Assembly (NCBI RefSeq): GCF_000447205.1 | Contig: NZ_AUWY01000127.1 | Coordinates: forward strand, 1-50,884 | Length of the DNA: 50,884 nt | Direction of reading: 5' to 3' | Origin: Sphingobium ummariense RL-3 | Lineage (GTDB): Bacteria > Pseudomonadota > Alphaproteobacteria > Sphingomonadales > Sphingomonadaceae | Shown here: one piece after another, positions 25,903-35,546 of the stretch | Position numbering within the stretch: position 1 is the first letter of the stretch | Layout: each line of letters opens with the position of its first letter | Program-made: the position numbers and the translations under genes | The notes under the pieces: model-generated | Seen by the model: only the letters and a program-made list of their open reading frames with translations | Database searches by the model: none | What the model was told of the DNA's origin: nothing

Positions 25903-27138
25903 TCAGGCGACGACGAGACCGTGCTTCTTCGCCCCGAAGCTGACCTTGTCGCCGGGCTTGAGCGGGTGATGCGGGTCCTTCACCACCTCGCCGTTCACGC
26001 GGATCGCGCCCTCCTCCAGCTTGCGCCGGGCCTCCTTGTTGGAGGCGGCGAAGCCGAGCGCGGTATTGGCCTGCACGACGGTGAGGCCTTCCGCGCCGAG
26101 GCTGACGGTCGGGAGGTTGGCGTCGGACGCGCCTTCCTCGAAGGTCTTGCGCGCGGTCTCCGCTGCGGCCTCGGCTGCTTCCGCACCATGGGCCATGGCG
26201 GAGGCGGCGTCGGCGAGCATCTTCTTGGCGTCGTTGATCTCCGCGCCCTCCAGGCGCTCCAGCCGGGCGATCTCGTCCAGCGGCAGGTCGGTGAACAGGC
26301 GCATGAAGCGGCCGACATCGGCATCCTGCGTGTTCCGCCAGAACTGCCAATAGTCATAGGGCGCCAGCGCGTCGGCGTTCAGCCATACCGCGCCCCTGGC
26401 GGTCTTGCCCATCTTGCCGCCGTCCGCCGTGGTGATGAGCGGCGAGGTGAGGCCATAGACGTGCGTGCCGTCGACCCGGCGCGCCAGTTCGATGCCGTTG
26501 ACGATATTGCCCCACTGGTCGGAGCCGCCCATCTGCAACCGGCATGCCGCGCGGCGCGACAGCTCCAGGAAGTCATAGGCCTGGAGGATCATGTAGTTGA
26601 ATTCGAGGAAGCTCAGCGACTGTTCCCGGTCCAGCCGCAGCTTGACCGAGTCGAAGCTCAGCATCCGGTTGACCGAGAAGTGCTGGCCGATGTCGCGCAG
26701 GAAGGGGATATATTCCAGCCGGTCGAGCCATTCGGCATTGTCGACCATGATCGCATCGCTCGGGCCGTCGCCGAAGGTCAGGAAACGCTCGAACACGCGC
26801 TTGATGCTGGCGACATTCTCGTTGATCTTCTCGACCGTCATGAGCGAGCGCGCCTCGTCGCGGAGCGAGGGGTCGCCGATCTTGCCGGTGCCGCCGCCCA
26901 TCAGGACGATGGGCTTGTGCCCGGCCTGCTGCATGCGGCGCAGCATCATGATCTGCACCAGGCTGCCGACATGGAGCGAGGACGCGGTGGGATCGAAGCC
27001 GATATAGCCGGGCACCACCTGCTTGGCGGCCAGGGCATCGAGCCCCTCCGCGTCGGTCAGCTGGTGAATATAGCCGCGCTCGTCGAGCAGGCGGAGGAGG
27101 TCGGACTGATACTGGCTCATGGCGCGCGCCCTTAGCAT
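25903..27138 (-). CDS. tyrS: Tyrosyl-tRNA synthetase
   Basis: A 411-residue class I synthetase that charges tRNA-Tyr. The HIGH-like motif is HVGS in [15 protein letters not shown], and the KMSKS-like motif is KMGKT in [10 protein letters not shown]. The bacterial TyrS tyrosine-binding region ([28 protein letters not shown]) and a C-terminal S4 RNA-binding domain ([21 protein letters not shown]) are present. The length is normal. It is divergent from anmK with a 114-base gap. Confidence 0.97.
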   Translation of the reverse strand: MLRARAMSQYQSDLLRLLDERGYIHQLTDAEGLDALAAKQVVPGYIGFDPTASSLHVGSLVQIMMLRRMQQAGHKPIVLMGGGTGKIGDPSLRDEARSLMTVEKINENVASIKRVFERFLTFGDGPSDAIMVDNAEWLDRLEYIPFLRDIGQHFSVNRMLSFDSVKLRLDREQSLSFLEFNYMILQAYDFLELSRRAACRLQMGGSDQWGNIVNGIELARRVDGTHVYGLTSPLITTADGGKMGKTARGAVWLNADALAPYDYWQFWRNTQDADVGRFMRLFTDLPLDEIARLERLEGAEINDAKKMLADAASAMAHGAEAAEAAAETARKTFEEGASDANLPTVSLGAEGLTVVQANTALGFAASNKEARRKLEEGAIRVNGEVVKDPHHPLKPGDKVSFGAKKHGLVVA

Positions 27139-27252
27139 TGGCGAACGGGTGGCGAAAGTCCCGCGCTCCGTTCTGCCTGCGCTTGTGGAGACGCGCGTCT
27201 TCTTTCAAGGAAGGGGAGGGCCGCAGACAGGCTCGGCCCGAACGGAGGACAG

Positions 27253-28359
27253 GTGACCGCTTTCCAATCCATGCTTGCGATCGGCCTCATGTCCGGCACG
27301 TCGCGCGACGGTATCGACGCAGCGCTGATCGAGACCGACGGGGAGGGGCATGTGGTACCCGTCGCCTTCCACGCCATGGCCTATGCGGAGGGTTTCCGTG
27401 CCCGCCTCGCCGAAGCCTGCCTGCGCGCCATGGCGATGCAGGCGCCCGGTTTCGAGCCGCTGGTCCGCGCGGTCGAGGAGGAGTTGACCGCATTGCATGT
27501 CGAGGCGGTGGCGGACCTGCTCGGCCGCAGCGGGCGGCAGGCGGAAGAGATCGGCGTCATCGGCTTCCACGGCCACACCGTCGCGCATCGGCCCGAGCGG
27601 GGCTGGACCTGGCAGATCGGCGACGGGCAGGCGCTGGCGGGCGCGTTCGGCATCGACGTGGTCGGCGACCTGCGCAGCGCGGACGTGCGCGCGGGCGGGC
27701 AGGGCGCACCGCTGCTGCCCGTCTATCACCGCGCGCTGGCCCATGGCCTGCCCAAGCCCGTCGCCGTGCTCAACCTGGGCGGGGTGGCGAACATCACCGC
27801 GATCGGATCGGATGGCGACCTGGTCGCCTTCGACACCGGCATGGCGAGCGGGCTGATCGACAACTGGATGCAGGAGGCAGGGGCACGGCCCTATGACGAG
27901 GGCGGCGCGACCGCCGCGCGGGGCAGGGTGGACGAGGGCCGGCTGGCCGCGCTGCTTGCCGATCCCTGGTTCGCCGTGCCGCCACCCAAGAGCATCGACC
28001 GGGAAGTCTTCACCATCGACGCGGTGCGGGGCCTGGGGCTGGAGGACGGCGCGGCGACGCTGACCGCCTTTTCCGCCGCTGCGGTGGCGCGGGCGCTGGA
28101 TCATCTGGCGGAACGGCCCGCGCGTATCTATGTCGCGGGTGGCGGACGGCACAATGCGACGATGATGGCGATGCTCGCCGAACGCACAGGCGTGGAGGTT
28201 CGTCCGGTCGATGAGCTGGGCTGGGACGGCGACGCGCTGGAGGCGCAGGGCTTCGCCTATATGGCGGTGCGGCGGCTGCGCGACCTGCCGATCAGCTTTC
28301 CGGGCACCACCGGCGCGCCGACACCGATGACCGGCGGGGTGCTGTTCCGGCCGGCCTGA
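27253..28359 (+). CDS. anmK: Anhydro-N-acetylmuramic acid kinase
   Basis: A 368-residue sugar kinase of cell-wall recycling that converts anhydro-MurNAc and ATP to MurNAc-6-phosphate. The phosphate-binding GLMSGTSRDGIDAAL (start region), GFHGHTVAHRP, VLNLGGVANIT and FDTGMASGLIDNWM motifs match the family. The annotated start is GTG at 27253; a downstream ATG (MLAIGLMSG) would shorten it by six residues. The divergent partner tyrS is a common neighbour in sphingomonads. Confidence 0.96.
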   Translation: MTAFQSMLAIGLMSGTSRDGIDAALIETDGEGHVVPVAFHAMAYAEGFRARLAEACLRAMAMQAPGFEPLVRAVEEELTALHVEAVADLLGRSGRQAEEIGVIGFHGHTVAHRPERGWTWQIGDGQALAGAFGIDVVGDLRSADVRAGGQGAPLLPVYHRALAHGLPKPVAVLNLGGVANITAIGSDGDLVAFDTGMASGLIDNWMQEAGARPYDEGGATAARGRVDEGRLAALLADPWFAVPPPKSIDREVFTIDAVRGLGLEDGAATLTAFSAAAVARALDHLAERPARIYVAGGGRHNATMMAMLAERTGVEVRPVDELGWDGDALEAQGFAYMAVRRLRDLPISFPGTTGAPTPMTGGVLFRPA

Positions 28360-28362
28360 CGT

Positions 28363-28785
28363 TCAAGCCGGCCTTTCGTCCACGCCGCAGTCGAACCGCG
28401 CCAGCAAGCGGTCGATCTTCTGGTGAAGGCCGGCGATTTCGATTTCAGCCCGTACGTTGACTTCATAGTCCAGCCGCGACTGGAGGCGATCTTTCGCGGC
28501 CTGCCGGTTCTGGCTCATCATGATGATCGGCGCCTGCAGCGCCGCGAGCATCGACAGCATCAGGTTGAGGAAGATGTAGGGGAAGGGATCGAAGGCGTGG
28601 GTTACCAGGATCACCGTGTTCACCACCGCCCATGCGGCCAGGAACAGTCCGAAGGCGATGATGAAGCCCCACGAGCCGCCGACCGCCGCGACACGATCGG
28701 CCAGCCTTTCACCGAAGGTCATGCCTTCGTCGAACAGGGCGTTGGGGTTACGGCTGTGATGATGGGGAAGGGCAGGAAAATGCAT
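28363..28785 (-). CDS. DUF1003 membrane protein
   Basis: The likely start MHFPALPHHHSRNPNALFDE (28785) gives 140 residues. Two hydrophobic segments (GFIIAFGLFLAAWAVVNTVI and PYIFLNLMLSMLAALQAPIIMM) flank the DUF1003 signature FDPFPYIFLNL, followed by SQNRQAAKDR and a coiled-coil tail. The function is unknown. It is convergent with anmK, with 3 bases between the stops. The 50 extra upstream residues in the open frame are low-complexity and not supported. Confidence 0.85.
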   Translation of the reverse strand: MHFPALPHHHSRNPNALFDEGMTFGERLADRVAAVGGSWGFIIAFGLFLAAWAVVNTVILVTHAFDPFPYIFLNLMLSMLAALQAPIIMMSQNRQAAKDRLQSRLDYEVNVRAEIEIAGLHQKIDRLLARFDCGVDERPA

Positions 28786-28958
28786 GGCCGGGGCTCGCAA
28801 AGTTAAGGACGCCGGAGCCGGCCATATCCCTTCGCGAGCCGGGGCGGAAGCGGGCCTGCGCGGGCGAAGCACCCGGCCGGGAAAGGGCGGGTGTGATCGT
28901 GCGCGTTGCCGGCCCGTTCCGGGAATCCAGTACATCTACCCGTATAGCTGGGCCCAGC

Positions 28959-30608
28959 CTACGGCCGCTCTCCGGCGCTCCTGTCGCGCGTCGCCTTGAA
29001 CTCCGATCCCGGCTTCCATTCCGGCCAACGGGTCGAGCGGGCGAGGTCGCCGCCGATGTCCAGCATCAGGCCGATGTCCTGCGCCGCGCCGTCGAGATTC
29101 CAATCCGGTCCCCAGGCGTCGCAGGCCTGGTGATAGCATTGGCCGGTATAGGCATCGACCCAGGCCTGCCCGGCCGTCCGGCCGCCTTCCACGAGATCGG
29201 ACGCGCCGGCGATGCCCATCAGCAGCAGCACCGGAACGCCGCGCTTTGCCATGGAGAAATGGTCGGCGCGATAGAACAGGCCGCGTTCGGGCAGGCTTTC
29301 CTGCGTCACCGTGCGGCCCTGCTTCGCCGCCGCGCTGGCGAGATCATCCTCCAGCGTCCCCTGGCCCTTGCCGACCAGGATCACGTCCCGCGCCTTGCCC
29401 GCGGTCTGGAGGATGTCGAGCGCGAGATTCGCGACGGTCTTTTCCAGGGGCCAGACCGGATTCGCGGCATAATGTTCGGAGCCCAGCAGCCCGCGCTCCT
29501 CGGCCGTCCAGGCGGCGAAGAGAACGCTGCGGTCGGGCGCGGGGCCGGACTTGAAGGCGCGCGCGATCTCGAACAGGCCGGCGATGCCCAGCGCGTCGTC
29601 ATTGGCGCCGGCGCGATAGACGCGGCCCTGTGCGTCGGGCGCGCCCTTGCCATAGGCGTCCCAGTGGGCGCCGAACATCACTGTTTCGTCCGGCCGCTTC
29701 GTGCCGGGGATGCGGGCGAGGACATTGGCGCTGCGCACCACTTCCTGCGTGACGGGGAAGGCGGCGGAGAAGGTCGTGCCCCTGATCTCGACCGGGCGGA
29801 AGGACTTGCCGCGCGCGGCCCTGCGCAGGGCGGCGAGGTCGAGCCCGGCATCGGCGAACAGCCGAGTCGCTGCCGTGCCCTCGATCCAGCCCTGCACGGC
29901 GAGGCTTGTCACCTTGCCGGGTGCGCGGACGAGATCGTAATTCTCCCCTTGCGGGCTGGTCACCACGTTCCAGCCATAGCCGGCGCCCGGCGTGTCGTGG
30001 ACGATCAGCGCGGCCACGGCGCCGCGCCGCGCGGCCTCCTCGAACTTATAGGTCCAGCGGCCATAATAGGTCATCGTCCTGCCGCCGAACCGGCCGAAGG
30101 CGTCGTCACCCTTCGCCGCCTCGAAATCCGGATCGTTGATCAGGAAGACCGCGACCTTGCCCCGGAGGTCCGCGCCCTTGAAATCGTCCCAGCCGCGTTC
30201 GGGCGCCGACACGCCATAGCCGACGAACACCATGGGTGCCTGGTCGACGGTCACGCGGTCCCTGGGCTGGAGCGTCGAGAGATAGACCTGCTGCCCCACC
30301 GTCCAGGGCGTCTGCGTGCCGGTGCGGGAGACGCCCAGCCGTTCCGCCGTGCCGAGACGGGTGTGCAGCAGTGGCACAGGCTGCACCCACTGGCCGTCAG
30401 GCCCGCCGGGTTCCAGCCCCAGTGCCTGGAAGCGGCCCACCAGATAGCCGATCGTGCGCTCCTCTCCGGTCGTGCCGGGCGCGCGCCCCTCGAACAGGTC
30501 GGAGGCGAGGGTGCGCACCGACGATTCGAGCTGAGCGGGGTCGACGGTCTGGGCGGCAGCGGGAAAGGCGGACAGGCCGATGGCCATGGACAAAGCAAAG
30601 CGGATCAT
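28959..30608 (-). CDS. Secreted M28-family zinc metallopeptidase
   Basis: A 549-residue exported aminopeptidase-like enzyme. The signal peptide is MIRFALSMAIGLSAFPAAAQ. A protease-associated (PA) domain lies around residues 130-270, and the M28 catalytic domain follows. Zinc ligands and catalytic residues are visible as His and Asp of GAHWDAYG, Asp of GANDDALG, and the Glu pair of WTAEERGLLGSEHY, with a further His (FYRADHFSMAK) later. It would degrade peptides in the periplasm or outside the cell. It is probably a monocistronic gene. Confidence 0.94.
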   Translation of the reverse strand: MIRFALSMAIGLSAFPAAAQTVDPAQLESSVRTLASDLFEGRAPGTTGEERTIGYLVGRFQALGLEPGGPDGQWVQPVPLLHTRLGTAERLGVSRTGTQTPWTVGQQVYLSTLQPRDRVTVDQAPMVFVGYGVSAPERGWDDFKGADLRGKVAVFLINDPDFEAAKGDDAFGRFGGRTMTYYGRWTYKFEEAARRGAVAALIVHDTPGAGYGWNVVTSPQGENYDLVRAPGKVTSLAVQGWIEGTAATRLFADAGLDLAALRRAARGKSFRPVEIRGTTFSAAFPVTQEVVRSANVLARIPGTKRPDETVMFGAHWDAYGKGAPDAQGRVYRAGANDDALGIAGLFEIARAFKSGPAPDRSVLFAAWTAEERGLLGSEHYAANPVWPLEKTVANLALDILQTAGKARDVILVGKGQGTLEDDLASAAAKQGRTVTQESLPERGLFYRADHFSMAKRGVPVLLLMGIAGASDLVEGGRTAGQAWVDAYTGQCYHQACDAWGPDWNLDGAAQDIGLMLDIGGDLARSTRWPEWKPGSEFKATRDRSAGERP

Positions 30609-30663
30609 CCCGGAGCCTTATAGGCGGCAGCGGCCGAACGAAAGCCTCCGGCACCCTTCGCCT

Positions 30664-31326
30664 TCAGAATTCGATGTCGAGTTCCTCCACCTCGTCGGGT
30701 TCGTTCCGCGCGTCCTCGATCCATTCGCGGATCAGATCCCAGCCGTTGATAGTGCGGCAATAAGCGGCCGAGGTGGGAGAGAGGTGCACGGCATAGGTCA
30801 GGAAGCGTTCCGCCACCGGAGCGAACATCGCGTCCGCCACCGTCGGCTTTGCGCCGAACAGCCAGGGTCCGCCATAGGCCTTCAGGCATTCCGCCCAGAT
30901 CGTCTCGATCCGCTCGATATCGGGCTTGGCGCCGGAGAAGATCGGGAATTTCGTATGCCTGACCTTGAGGTTCATCGGCAGCGCCGAGCGGAGGTTGGCG
31001 AAGCCCGAATGGATCTCTCCCGACACCGACCGGCAATGGGCGCGGGCGATGCGGTCGGCGGGGTACATGCCCGCGCTGGGATAGAGCTCGTGCAGATATT
31101 CCGCGATCGCCAGCGTGTCCCACACGCTCGCGCCCTCATGGGTCAGGCGCGGCACCAGCACGGACGGGGAGAGCAGCAGCAGCTCGGCCCGGTTTTCCGG
31201 GTCGTCGAGCGCAACCATCTTCTCCTCCACCTTCAGCCCGGCGAGCCGGCACAGCAGCCAGCCGCGCAGCGACCAGGAGGAATAGTTCTTGCTGGACAGG
31301 GTGAGTTCCGCAACGGCCACGACCAT
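30664..31326 (-). CDS. Glutathione S-transferase family protein
   Basis: The likely start MVVAVAELTLSSKNYSSWSL (31326) gives 220 residues; an upstream ATG at 31359 adds 11. An N-terminal thioredoxin-like domain contains the SSKNYSSWSLRGW active-site region, with Ser as likely catalytic residue, and VLVPRLTHEGASVWDTLAIAEYL, the cis-Pro/glutathione-binding segment. The helical C-terminal domain follows (KPTVADAMFAPVAERFLTYA). The substrate is not predictable. Confidence 0.9.
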   Translation of the reverse strand: MVVAVAELTLSSKNYSSWSLRGWLLCRLAGLKVEEKMVALDDPENRAELLLLSPSVLVPRLTHEGASVWDTLAIAEYLHELYPSAGMYPADRIARAHCRSVSGEIHSGFANLRSALPMNLKVRHTKFPIFSGAKPDIERIETIWAECLKAYGGPWLFGAKPTVADAMFAPVAERFLTYAVHLSPTSAAYCRTINGWDLIREWIEDARNEPDEVEELDIEF

Positions 31327-31401
31327 CCTCCATTTGCCAAAGGCGACGAGCCGCCTCAATCATGATGCAGTGCAACAAGAAAAGCATGTATAGCATAGGC
31401 G

Positions 31402-31420
31402 CAAGGCCGAATCGGCCTTG
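31402..31420. promoter_or_regulatory. Palindrome upstream of phaZ, possible operator
   Basis: Perfect 9-base arms CAAGGCCGA (31402-31410) and TCGGCCTTG (31412-31420) with a single central A lie 30 bases before the phaZ start. Between the divergent GST and phaZ genes there is also TGCAGTGCAACA (near 31365-31376), which resembles TGCA-rich PhaR sites known in PHA-regulated promoters. Both could be regulator sites; neither was tested. Confidence 0.4.
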
Positions 31421-31448
31421 GGGGGATGAATAAGGCAAGTTTGTGTTT

Positions 31449-32672
31449 ATGCGTATGCTTTATAGCGGTTATCAGGCCTGGAACGATATGCTCGCGCCCG
31501 CGCGCTTCGGCGCGCAGGTCGCGCTGGGGATGCGAGACAGGCTGGGACCGTTCGCCGATTTCGCCATGCCGCGCCGCATGTTCGCGCTGATGGACGTGTT
31601 CCAGGGCGCGCAACTCAGCCATCGCCGCCCCGCCTATAATATTGACGCCGTCCAGTGTGGCAACGCGATGGTAGCGGTGCGGGAGGAGGTCGTGCTCGAC
31701 CTGCCCTTCGGTGACCTGCTGCATTTCGCCAAGGACGAGGTGGAGACGGCGCAGCCCCGCGTGCTGGTGGTGGCGCCGATGTCCGGGCATTTTTCCACAC
31801 TGCTGCGCAGCACGGTCGCCACGCTGCTGCGCGACCATGACGTCTATATCACCGACTGGAAGAATGCGCGCGACGTGCCGCTGGAGGCCGGTCGCTTCGG
31901 CTTCGAGGATTATGTCGACTATGTGATCCGCTTCTTCCAGGAGCTGGGGATGGGCGCGCACCTGCTTTCCATCTGCCAGCCCTGCGTGCCGGCGCTGGCA
32001 GCCGTCGCGTTGATGGCGGAGGACAAGGATCCGGCGACGCCCCGGACGATGACGCTGATGGGCGGGCCGATCGACGTGCGGGTCGCGCCCACGGTGGTCA
32101 ACGACCTGGCCAATGAGCGCTCTATCGAATGGTTCGAGCAGAATCTCATCTCCGTCGTGCCGTTCCGCTATGCGGGGCGCGGGCGGGAGGTCTATCCCGG
32201 CTTCCTGCAGCTGGCCGCTTTCATGTCCATGAACCTGGAACGGCACGGCGCGCAGCATCGCGAGCTGTATCAGCTGCTGGCTGACGGCAAGGATGTGGAG
32301 GCGCAGAAGATCAAGGACTTCTACACCGAATATTTCGCGGTGCTGGACATGACCAGGGAGTTCTACCTGGAGACGGTGGACATGGTGTTCCAGCGCGCCC
32401 TGCTGGCGAAGGGCGAGTTGATGCATCGCGGCCGGCGGGTGAACCCCGGCGCCATCCACAGGACCGCGCTGCTGACGGTGGAGGGGGAGAAAGACGATGT
32501 CTGCGCCGTCGGCCAGACCGCAGCGGCGCATACGCTCTGCACCGGGCTTCGCCCGCATCTCAAGCGCCATCACCTCCAGCCTGGCGTCGGCCATTATGGC
32601 GTCTTTTCCGGCAGCAAATGGGAAAAGCAGGTCTATCCGCAGGTGCGGAACATGATCCTGGCGATGAATTGA
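31449..32672 (+). CDS. phaZ: Intracellular polyhydroxyalkanoate depolymerase
   Basis: A roughly 407-residue alpha/beta hydrolase that degrades stored PHA granules to hydroxyacids. The family replaces the usual lipase-box Ser with Cys, as seen here in SICQPCVPAL. A conserved EGEKDD (the Asp) and a C-terminal GVGHYGVFSG (the His) complete the triad. GTG 31443, ATG 31449 and ATG 31455 are alternative starts; 31449 is closest to an AAGG ribosome site. Length is normal for alphaproteobacterial PhaZ. Confidence 0.93.
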   Translation: MRMLYSGYQAWNDMLAPARFGAQVALGMRDRLGPFADFAMPRRMFALMDVFQGAQLSHRRPAYNIDAVQCGNAMVAVREEVVLDLPFGDLLHFAKDEVETAQPRVLVVAPMSGHFSTLLRSTVATLLRDHDVYITDWKNARDVPLEAGRFGFEDYVDYVIRFFQELGMGAHLLSICQPCVPALAAVALMAEDKDPATPRTMTLMGGPIDVRVAPTVVNDLANERSIEWFEQNLISVVPFRYAGRGREVYPGFLQLAAFMSMNLERHGAQHRELYQLLADGKDVEAQKIKDFYTEYFAVLDMTREFYLETVDMVFQRALLAKGELMHRGRRVNPGAIHRTALLTVEGEKDDVCAVGQTAAAHTLCTGLRPHLKRHHLQPGVGHYGVFSGSKWEKQVYPQVRNMILAMN

Positions 32673-32682
32673 AAGGCGGCGG

Positions 32683-33585
32683 TCACCCTTCGGTTATCGC
32701 GGAACGCGCGGCGATCAGCCAGTCGATATTCCGAAGGAAGCTGCGCAGCACCGGCGAGGGATTGTCCGCGCGGTAGCCGGCGGCAATCTCGATCACGGGG
32801 CTGGGGCCGGCGAGCGGACGGCTGACGACCGAGCGGGGAAGCAGCTTTTCGACATAGGCCGGCAGGAGTGTCAGGCCGCCGGTCGAGGCAACCAGCGAAA
32901 TGCCCGTCGCGAAACTGTCGAGGAAGTGGCTGGTCGAGACGATGACACCGCGCTCGCGCAGATAACGCTCGACGATACCGCGCAGCACATGCGGCGTGTC
33001 GGTATAGCCGATGAAGGGAAAGTCCCCGAGAGCGGCGGGATCGATTTCCGATAGCGCGGCCAACGGATGATCCGCCGGAAGGATGGCCACGATCGGTTCC
33101 GACGCGATGACTTCGTAAGTCACGTCGGGTTGCGGCTCGATCCGCGAAAAGCCGAGGTCGATCTCGCCGCGTTGCACCGCTTCCGCGACGGCGGGCGAGA
33201 AGTCGCTCGACACGCGGAAATCGATCTCCTTCAGCTGATCGCGCAGGATCTGCGTGACATGGGGCAGCCACTCCACTTCCTGGCCGGTCAGGAAGCCGAC
33301 CGAAAAACTGGCCTTGGCGGGTCGGGCCACGCGCCGGGCGGCAGCCACGGCTTCGGACGCCTGGGCGAGAGCCAGCCGCGCATGGTCGAGGAATGCCTGG
33401 CCCGCAGGTGTCAGCGTCACCCCGCGCGAGGTGCGGACGAGCAATGGGGCGCCGACCTCCAGCTCCAGATCGCGAAGCTGGCGGCTGAGCGAGGGCTGCG
33501 CGGTGTGCAGCCGCTTTTCGGCCGCGACCGTCACGCTGCCTTCCTCGGCGACAGCCACGAAATAGCGAAGGTGGCGAAGCTCCAT
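32683..33585 (-). CDS. LysR-family regulator
   Basis: A 300-residue regulator with an intact N-terminal winged HTH (MELRHLRYFVAVAEEGSVTV, then HTAQPSLSRQLRDLE) and a complete effector-binding domain. The pattern is close to BenM/CatM-type LysR proteins that respond to small aromatic or organic acids. It is divergent from the SDR-DJ-1 pair at 33780, with 194 bases between starts, and probably controls that pair and itself. Its arrangement mirrors the broken LysR/SDR locus at 4509-5747. Confidence 0.93.
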   Translation of the reverse strand: MELRHLRYFVAVAEEGSVTVAAEKRLHTAQPSLSRQLRDLELEVGAPLLVRTSRGVTLTPAGQAFLDHARLALAQASEAVAAARRVARPAKASFSVGFLTGQEVEWLPHVTQILRDQLKEIDFRVSSDFSPAVAEAVQRGEIDLGFSRIEPQPDVTYEVIASEPIVAILPADHPLAALSEIDPAALGDFPFIGYTDTPHVLRGIVERYLRERGVIVSTSHFLDSFATGISLVASTGGLTLLPAYVEKLLPRSVVSRPLAGPSPVIEIAAGYRADNPSPVLRSFLRNIDWLIAARSAITEG

Positions 33586-33779
33586 CAGTCATGCCTAGCA
33601 GATATGGCACGTAAAGCTACAAAGTCTTTCAGCTGCCGGGTTTCCTGGGGCATTGAGGGGGCGCTGAAGAGCCTCGGCAGGCGGATATGCCGACCGGGTA
33701 TCGCCAACAACCCAAGTCGAACGCTGGGCCGCCGCAAGGCGCCGGTCCCTTGCGCTCGCCCTTATGAAAGGAACGACCG

Positions 33780-34532
33780 ATGTCCACCATTTCCATCGTT
33801 ACCGGCGGCAGCCGCGGCCTTGGCCGCAACACCGCAATCAGCATCGCCCGTCGCGGCGGCGACGTCATCTTCACCTATCGCAGCGGCGCCGAACAGGCGC
33901 AGGCCGTCGTCGCGGAGATCGAGGCGCTGGGCCGCAATGCGGCCGCATTACAGCTCGACGTCGCCGATATTTCGGCCTTCCCGGCCTTCGCCGATCAGGT
34001 CCGCGCCACGCTCCAGTCCTGGGGCCGCGACACATTCGACCATCTGGTGAACAATGCCGGCCATGGCGAGATGGCGAGCTTCGCCGAAACCACGGAGGCG
34101 CAGTTCGATCAGCTGTTCAATGTGCACGTGAAGGGCGTGTTCTTCCTGACGCAGGCGCTGTTGCCGCTGATCGCCGACGGTGGCCGCATCGTCAATTTCT
34201 CGTCGGGCCTGACGCGGGTTTCCTACCCCGGCTTCTCGGCCTATTCGGCCGCCAAGGGCGCGATCGAGATCCTGACGCTCTACATGGCCAAGGAACTCGG
34301 CAGCCGCGGCATCACCGCCAACACGATCGCGCCGGGCGCGATCGAGACCGACTTCCTGGGCGGCGCGGTGCGCGACACGCCGGAATATAACGAGGCCTTC
34401 GCCAATATGATCGCGCTCGGCCGGGTCGGCGTGCCCGACGATATCGGGCCGGCGATCGCCAGCCTGCTCGGCCCCGACAACCGCTGGATCACGGCCCAGC
34501 GGATCGAGGTGTCCGGTGGCCAGAACATCTGA
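33780..34532 (+). CDS. SDR-family NAD(P)-dependent oxidoreductase
   Basis: A 250-residue classical short-chain dehydrogenase. The cofactor motif TGGSRGLGRNTA is at residues 8-19, NNAG follows at about 90, and the catalytic Ser (NFSSGLTRVSYPGF) and YSAAK Tyr/Lys (about 155-160) are intact. The C-terminus has the usual substrate loop and GQNI end. It is the first gene of a pair with the DJ-1/PfpI gene and is probably controlled by the divergent LysR regulator. The substrate is unknown. Confidence 0.93.
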   Translation: MSTISIVTGGSRGLGRNTAISIARRGGDVIFTYRSGAEQAQAVVAEIEALGRNAAALQLDVADISAFPAFADQVRATLQSWGRDTFDHLVNNAGHGEMASFAETTEAQFDQLFNVHVKGVFFLTQALLPLIADGGRIVNFSSGLTRVSYPGFSAYSAAKGAIEILTLYMAKELGSRGITANTIAPGAIETDFLGGAVRDTPEYNEAFANMIALGRVGVPDDIGPAIASLLGPDNRWITAQRIEVSGGQNI

Positions 34533-34593
34533 CCGAGACAACCGACCATCCCATCAACCCGTCGTCGCTTCGACGACAGGCAGGAGCGCATCG

Positions 34594-35289
34594 ATGACCC
34601 ATATCCTGATCGTTCTTTCGGCTGCGGACACATGGACCCGCGCCGATGGTTCCCTTTATGACTCGGGCGTCTGGGCCCAGGAATTCGTCGACATCGACGA
34701 AGCTTTCATGCGGGCCGGCTTTCGGGTCGATCTCGCCAGCCCGGGAGGCGTCGTGCCGACGATGGACAGGCGCAGCCTCGATCCCGACGTCGTGGGGGAC
34801 GACATGGCGGAGCGCATGCGCGCCTATCTGGACCGCCATGCGGAGCGGATCGCCCATCCGCTGGTGCTGGCCGCGATCGACACCGGCGCCTATGACGCGG
34901 TCGTCGTCCCCGGCGGACATGGCCCGGTCGAGGATCTCTACAAGGATCCCGACATGGGGCGGGTGCTGGTTGAAGCCGACCGGGCCGGCAAGGTCATCGC
35001 CGCCGTGTGCCATGGCCCGGCCGCCCTGCTGGCGGCACGGGACGAGAAGGGGCGCTGGCCCTTTGCCGGCCGCAAGATGACCGCGCTGAGCGACGAGGAG
35101 GAGATCGAGTTCGGGACGGCTGAGAACGCCCCATGGCTGCTGGCCGACACGCTGCGCAAGCGGGGGGCGGTCTTCGAACAGGGACCGAACTGGCGCGCCC
35201 ATGTCGTCAAGGACGGCAATCTGCTCACGGGCCAGAACCCGCAATCGTCTGCATCGCTGGCGGAAGTGGTCATAGCGGCGCTGCGATAG
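34594..35289 (+). CDS. DJ-1/PfpI-family protein (type 1 glutamine amidotransferase-like)
   Basis: A 231-residue protein starting MTHILIVLSAADTWTRADGS. The nucleophile elbow AAVCHGPAALL carries the family Cys, preceded by AVVVPGGHGPVEDL with a candidate Glu. The size and insert after the first strand match the Hsp31-like class, which has chaperone or glyoxalase III/deglycase activity in relatives. The frame extends upstream to 34516 without a good start. It follows the SDR gene by 61 bases and probably shares its transcript. Confidence 0.9.
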   Translation: MTHILIVLSAADTWTRADGSLYDSGVWAQEFVDIDEAFMRAGFRVDLASPGGVVPTMDRRSLDPDVVGDDMAERMRAYLDRHAERIAHPLVLAAIDTGAYDAVVVPGGHGPVEDLYKDPDMGRVLVEADRAGKVIAAVCHGPAALLAARDEKGRWPFAGRKMTALSDEEEIEFGTAENAPWLLADTLRKRGAVFEQGPNWRAHVVKDGNLLTGQNPQSSASLAEVVIAALR

Positions 35290-35369
35290 CGCGGGGGGCG
35301 ACACGGGGATCAGGTTTTGCTCGAACCATTGATCGAGCGCTCATTGGCCGGGGCGTTGACCACCGTGGG

Positions 35370-35413
35370 CGCTACCGCACGTCGATCGGCCCGGCCATCG
35401 ACGTGCGGTAGCG
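35370..35413. repeat. Perfect 17-bp-arm inverted repeat
   Basis: Arms CGCTACCGCACGTCGAT (35370-35386) and ATCGACGTGCGGTAGCG (35397-35413) enclose CGGCCCGGCC. It lies 80 bases beyond the DJ-1 gene. It would make a very stable RNA hairpin but has no T-run, so it could be a bidirectional terminator-like structure or a recombination remnant. Confidence 0.65.
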
Positions 35414-35546
35414 ATGCAATAGGTCATCGACCGGCCTTTCCCGTCAAAGTTCACGCCTGAGCCAGCGTGGCAGGTAGCCGCGCAAGTTGCCTCACGACGT
35501 CGCCCCGCGGCGCCATCATCCGGATATATTCTGGCGTCGCGCCGGA

